Shown: positions 61,402-64,000 of the stretch, piece by piece
Layout of the letters: each line of letters opens with the position of its first letter
How positions within the stretch are numbered: the stretch's first letter is position 1
Assembly (NCBI GenBank): GCA_018389105.1
Contig: JACATO010000036.1
Coordinates: 310,001 to 374,000, forward strand
Origin: Nautilus pompilius
Taxonomy: Eukaryota > Mollusca > Cephalopoda > Nautilida > Nautilidae
Reading direction: 5' to 3'
DNA length: 64,000 bases
Program-made: the position numbers and the translations under genes
The notes under the pieces: generated by a model
What the model was told of the DNA's origin: nothing
Databases searched by the model: none
The model's input: the letters and a program-made list of their open reading frames with translations, nothing else

Positions 61402-62791
61402 TTTGTAAATATGTTATCAACAGTGATTGCCATACTAGCAAGAGAATCTGATGAAAAAAGTAGGGCTGTCGACCGACAGGCATTGTCGAATGACCCCGTC
61501 CCATCTGGTAAATGAAGATGACCCAAGCATACCAGGATTATAATGTAATTCTCTAAATGGGAGACTTTTTTCTTTCTTTTTTTTCCCTCCCTCTGTCTCT
61601 CTTTCTTTCTCTCCATTGATTGCAACCTACTGTAATTTTAATAATGGCCATATTTAGATTCTGAATGCAGTCTTTTTTGTACTGGTCTCAGTGGAGAGCC
61701 TGTCAGAATTAGATAATTTTTATTAAAGATTCATACAATTACATTGAAATCCCCTAAGACGCCAGTCGACTCTGGAGTGATTTCTTCACATAAATGTCAG
61801 TCAGCAGAAGTGTGGTCCGCGTCGACTGCAGTGATATTACTTGCGGATTGGTTTGCGCAGCAAATTGAGTGAAAAGTTGGAGTGGAAAACGACCTGACTC
61901 AGGGGACCAGCTCCACGGCAGAATTAATGGTCTTGAGAATAATGTAGAAACTCAAACCAGATTTCCCAAGTGTGCGATCCCAGAGAAGGTTTGGCAAGAA
62001 AAACAGGACGGAAATAAAACTTGGGGCACTGATGAGATCTATGTTTTGTGAGTACTGTTAACTAATTGATTGGTTTAACAACAAAAAGAACATACATGAT
62101 TGCTATTGTTTGTTGTTTTTTTTTTATTTTTTAAAAAAAATTAAATAAAACTAGTAAATATGCAATAATAATTTTTTTTAAAAATCCATCAGGCTTTGTG
62201 CTCCGTCTGTCTCCCAAAATGTTCGCTTGCTGCTTGTCTAAACTTAACCTCAGATACCTAAAAAGCTTCTACAGCTAATGGTACATAGGCTACAGAGCAG
62301 AAGCAGCAGCTACCTCACAGCATCAAAGAAGATGCAACAGTGGTTACAAAGCACATAAGACAGCAGCAAAGATATTGAAACGATAACCAGGGTCCTTCTT
62401 GAGAGTCAAAAGTGATGAGGAAGCAACTTTTTTGGAGAATCGAGAGAGAAAATATTTAAAATCAAATAACATAAAATATAATGGCTATGTGAGCGCCATA
62501 ACAGAAGTGTTAAATGAGCAAATGAATACACATGCAGTATACATAGTTCTATCTATTTGCTATCGAATCATCTTATATTTTCTAGTAGCCTTGAGGTAAA
62601 GATCACTCATTTTACAAATTAACAAAGAACATAAAATTAACAATCTCTACAAGAGTCTCAGAAATCCAGTCAGTGGCAGTGTGAAATTAAATAACCAAAG
62701 ATGCAAGTTCTACACAAATGTTCAACATGTTTATGGATGCTGACTCAAAACAGTAGTCGAGGTGGAAACTTTTATGAGCTTAAGTTTAAGA

Positions 62792-62810
62792 AATATATAT
62801 ATATATATAT
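62792..62810. repeat. (TA)n microsatellite
   Basis: Uninterrupted alternating A and T in the intergenic region. Confidence 0.9.
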
Positions 62811-64000
62811 CTATTCCTGCTATTGCTAAAGAAATGAGCTCATCATTTACTTATTTACATAGCAATGATTATAATCCCACAATTCTGAAACATGAAAAAT
62901 GATATTGTTGACGCACTCATCCAGTACTTCCAAGTCTTTTTTAGATAGCAAGAGTGTGCAAACACAATCGTTTCATAGCTGCCACTTCAATGTAATCTGT
63001 CAGATTAGCAAACAGACCTAAATATACACGTGTTTTCACTAGCTGAATATAACAATGGTTGGAAAAGCAGGTGCAAACTTGCAGGTGAATGCATTCACTC
63101 GGTGCACACCTGGTGCTGCTAGGGAATCTGAAGTCAACTTTATTTCTTAAAGGGAGAAAGTGACCTACAGCAGAAGATGCCGTGTGTGATTGTACACTTG
63201 TCACATAGTCTAAGTATATATATATGGAAGAATTTTATTTCATTTTAAAAAAAAATAAAAGCATTTTAAACAGTTTTCTTCACTCACTCACACGCACACA
63301 GACAGAGCTTATGGGATAAGTGAATTATATAGGGGTTTATGAGATTGGGAATGAGAGAGAATAATGAATTTGTTTGTATATTGATAGAGGTCATAGAAAG
63401 ATCAAGTTAGAGAGAGCATCATATCATTCAGAGCAATAGTAATAATTATCCATAATTTACAACAGAAGTCTAAAATCAAATAAAGTCTATAGTTTCAGAC
63501 AAAGATGTCATTACTCAGTGTGATGGAGCTGGCTCTCCAACATGAATGTATTTGTCCCAGCTTTATCATAAGTCAACATATTTTCATAATTTTGCCAAAC
63601 CCGTCTTTTGATAGGGGTTAGCTGTTCTTTTTATTTAATCAGATTACACTAAAAGAACAGTCTTAAAGTTTAAAACACAATTCTTTACAAAAAATGCATA
63701 TTGCGTCTCATATAAAAGAGTATAAGAATGGTACTGTCAAGAGCGTTATGTTAATGACAAATATTAATTCATTCCTAAATTTAAAAAAAAACAACAAAAG
63801 TCTTTGACAGTAATGATGGTGGAAACTCGCACTCATTAAAGAAAAAAATGATCTATTTTCTTTTTTTTTGGCATAAGATTAGTGGTACATTTTCTCAGCA
63901 GCACACCTGGATATGGACAGCAACCCTGAGAATCCTCACAACATGCAAATATCCTTATTGCTGTTACTTGCAACAAAGTTCCAGTTCAGGTGTGCTAATG

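Larger units (their letters stand above)
55916..64000. other. AT-rich intergenic sequence beyond the Tc1 element
   Basis: No gene could be established. Notable spots are a CA-then-CT microsatellite (57491-57527), TA repeats (62792-62810 and near 59132-59146), a 68-codon plus-strand frame without ATG (58535-58738), and a patch at 61160-62050 that is less AT-rich and contains an 80-codon ATG frame (61159-61401, minus). The stretch could include UTRs or introns of a neighbouring gene, but no splice-consistent coding chain was seen. Confidence 0.55.

Noticed and set aside
1..64000. Bacterial or phage content, CRISPR arrays, operons, tRNA or rRNA genes
   Set aside because: No repeat-spacer array, ribosome-binding pattern, cloverleaf or rRNA motif was seen; the sequence behaves as intron-rich animal DNA.

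Overview
This is eukaryotic DNA, most likely from a bilaterian invertebrate; a lophotrochozoan, probably a mollusc, is my best inference. The reasons are AT-rich sequence, canonical GT-AG introns, one CpG island, microsatellites, decayed transposons and an invertebrate-type AUTS2-family gene. No long uninterrupted gene, operon, CRISPR array, rRNA or tRNA was found. Most open frames are chance AT-rich intronic frames or antisense shadows, and many lack an ATG.

The main content is one large minus-strand gene, a homologue of vertebrate AUTS2/FBRSL1/FBRS (Drosophila tay bridge family; nuclear, Polycomb- and transcription-associated). I rebuilt twelve consecutive coding exons, in transcript order: 28718-28760, 20365-20427, 19247-19667, 18015-18292, 17507-17709, 14369-14410, 11972-12016, 10480-10575, 3957-4046, 1009-1198, 811-876 and 529-570. 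All have AG/GT borders, their phases match, and together they give one open frame of 1579 nt (526 codons plus one base). The order of conserved blocks follows human AUTS2: the ASD exon, Pro/Ser-rich linker, MFAPP block, His-X repeat, PTPAP, FDK-P-FYR, GAFQPK, KWCAVHV core, and the HHSSFLN block. The 3' part of the gene lies beyond the left edge.

The 5' end is less certain. A CpG island at about 49.7-52.1 kb is the likely promoter. It contains a probable non-coding first exon with a good donor at 50892. About 22 kb separate that donor from the first secure coding exon. A candidate ATG exon at 34058-34087 would join in phase, and a few weaker candidate exons are listed.

The introns carry mobile DNA: two broken plus-strand copies of one multicopy uncharacterised protein family (8907-9892 and about 18495-18960), a decayed Tc1/mariner transposase (about 32.6-33.1 kb), a MITE-like element (about 1758-1866), and two fragments sharing a SINE-like tail. 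Upstream of the gene, 52-64 kb is AT-rich and apparently intergenic. It holds a Tc1 element (about 54.70-55.91 kb) that closely resembles a family familiar from fish genomes, truncated at one end beside telomere-like repeats.
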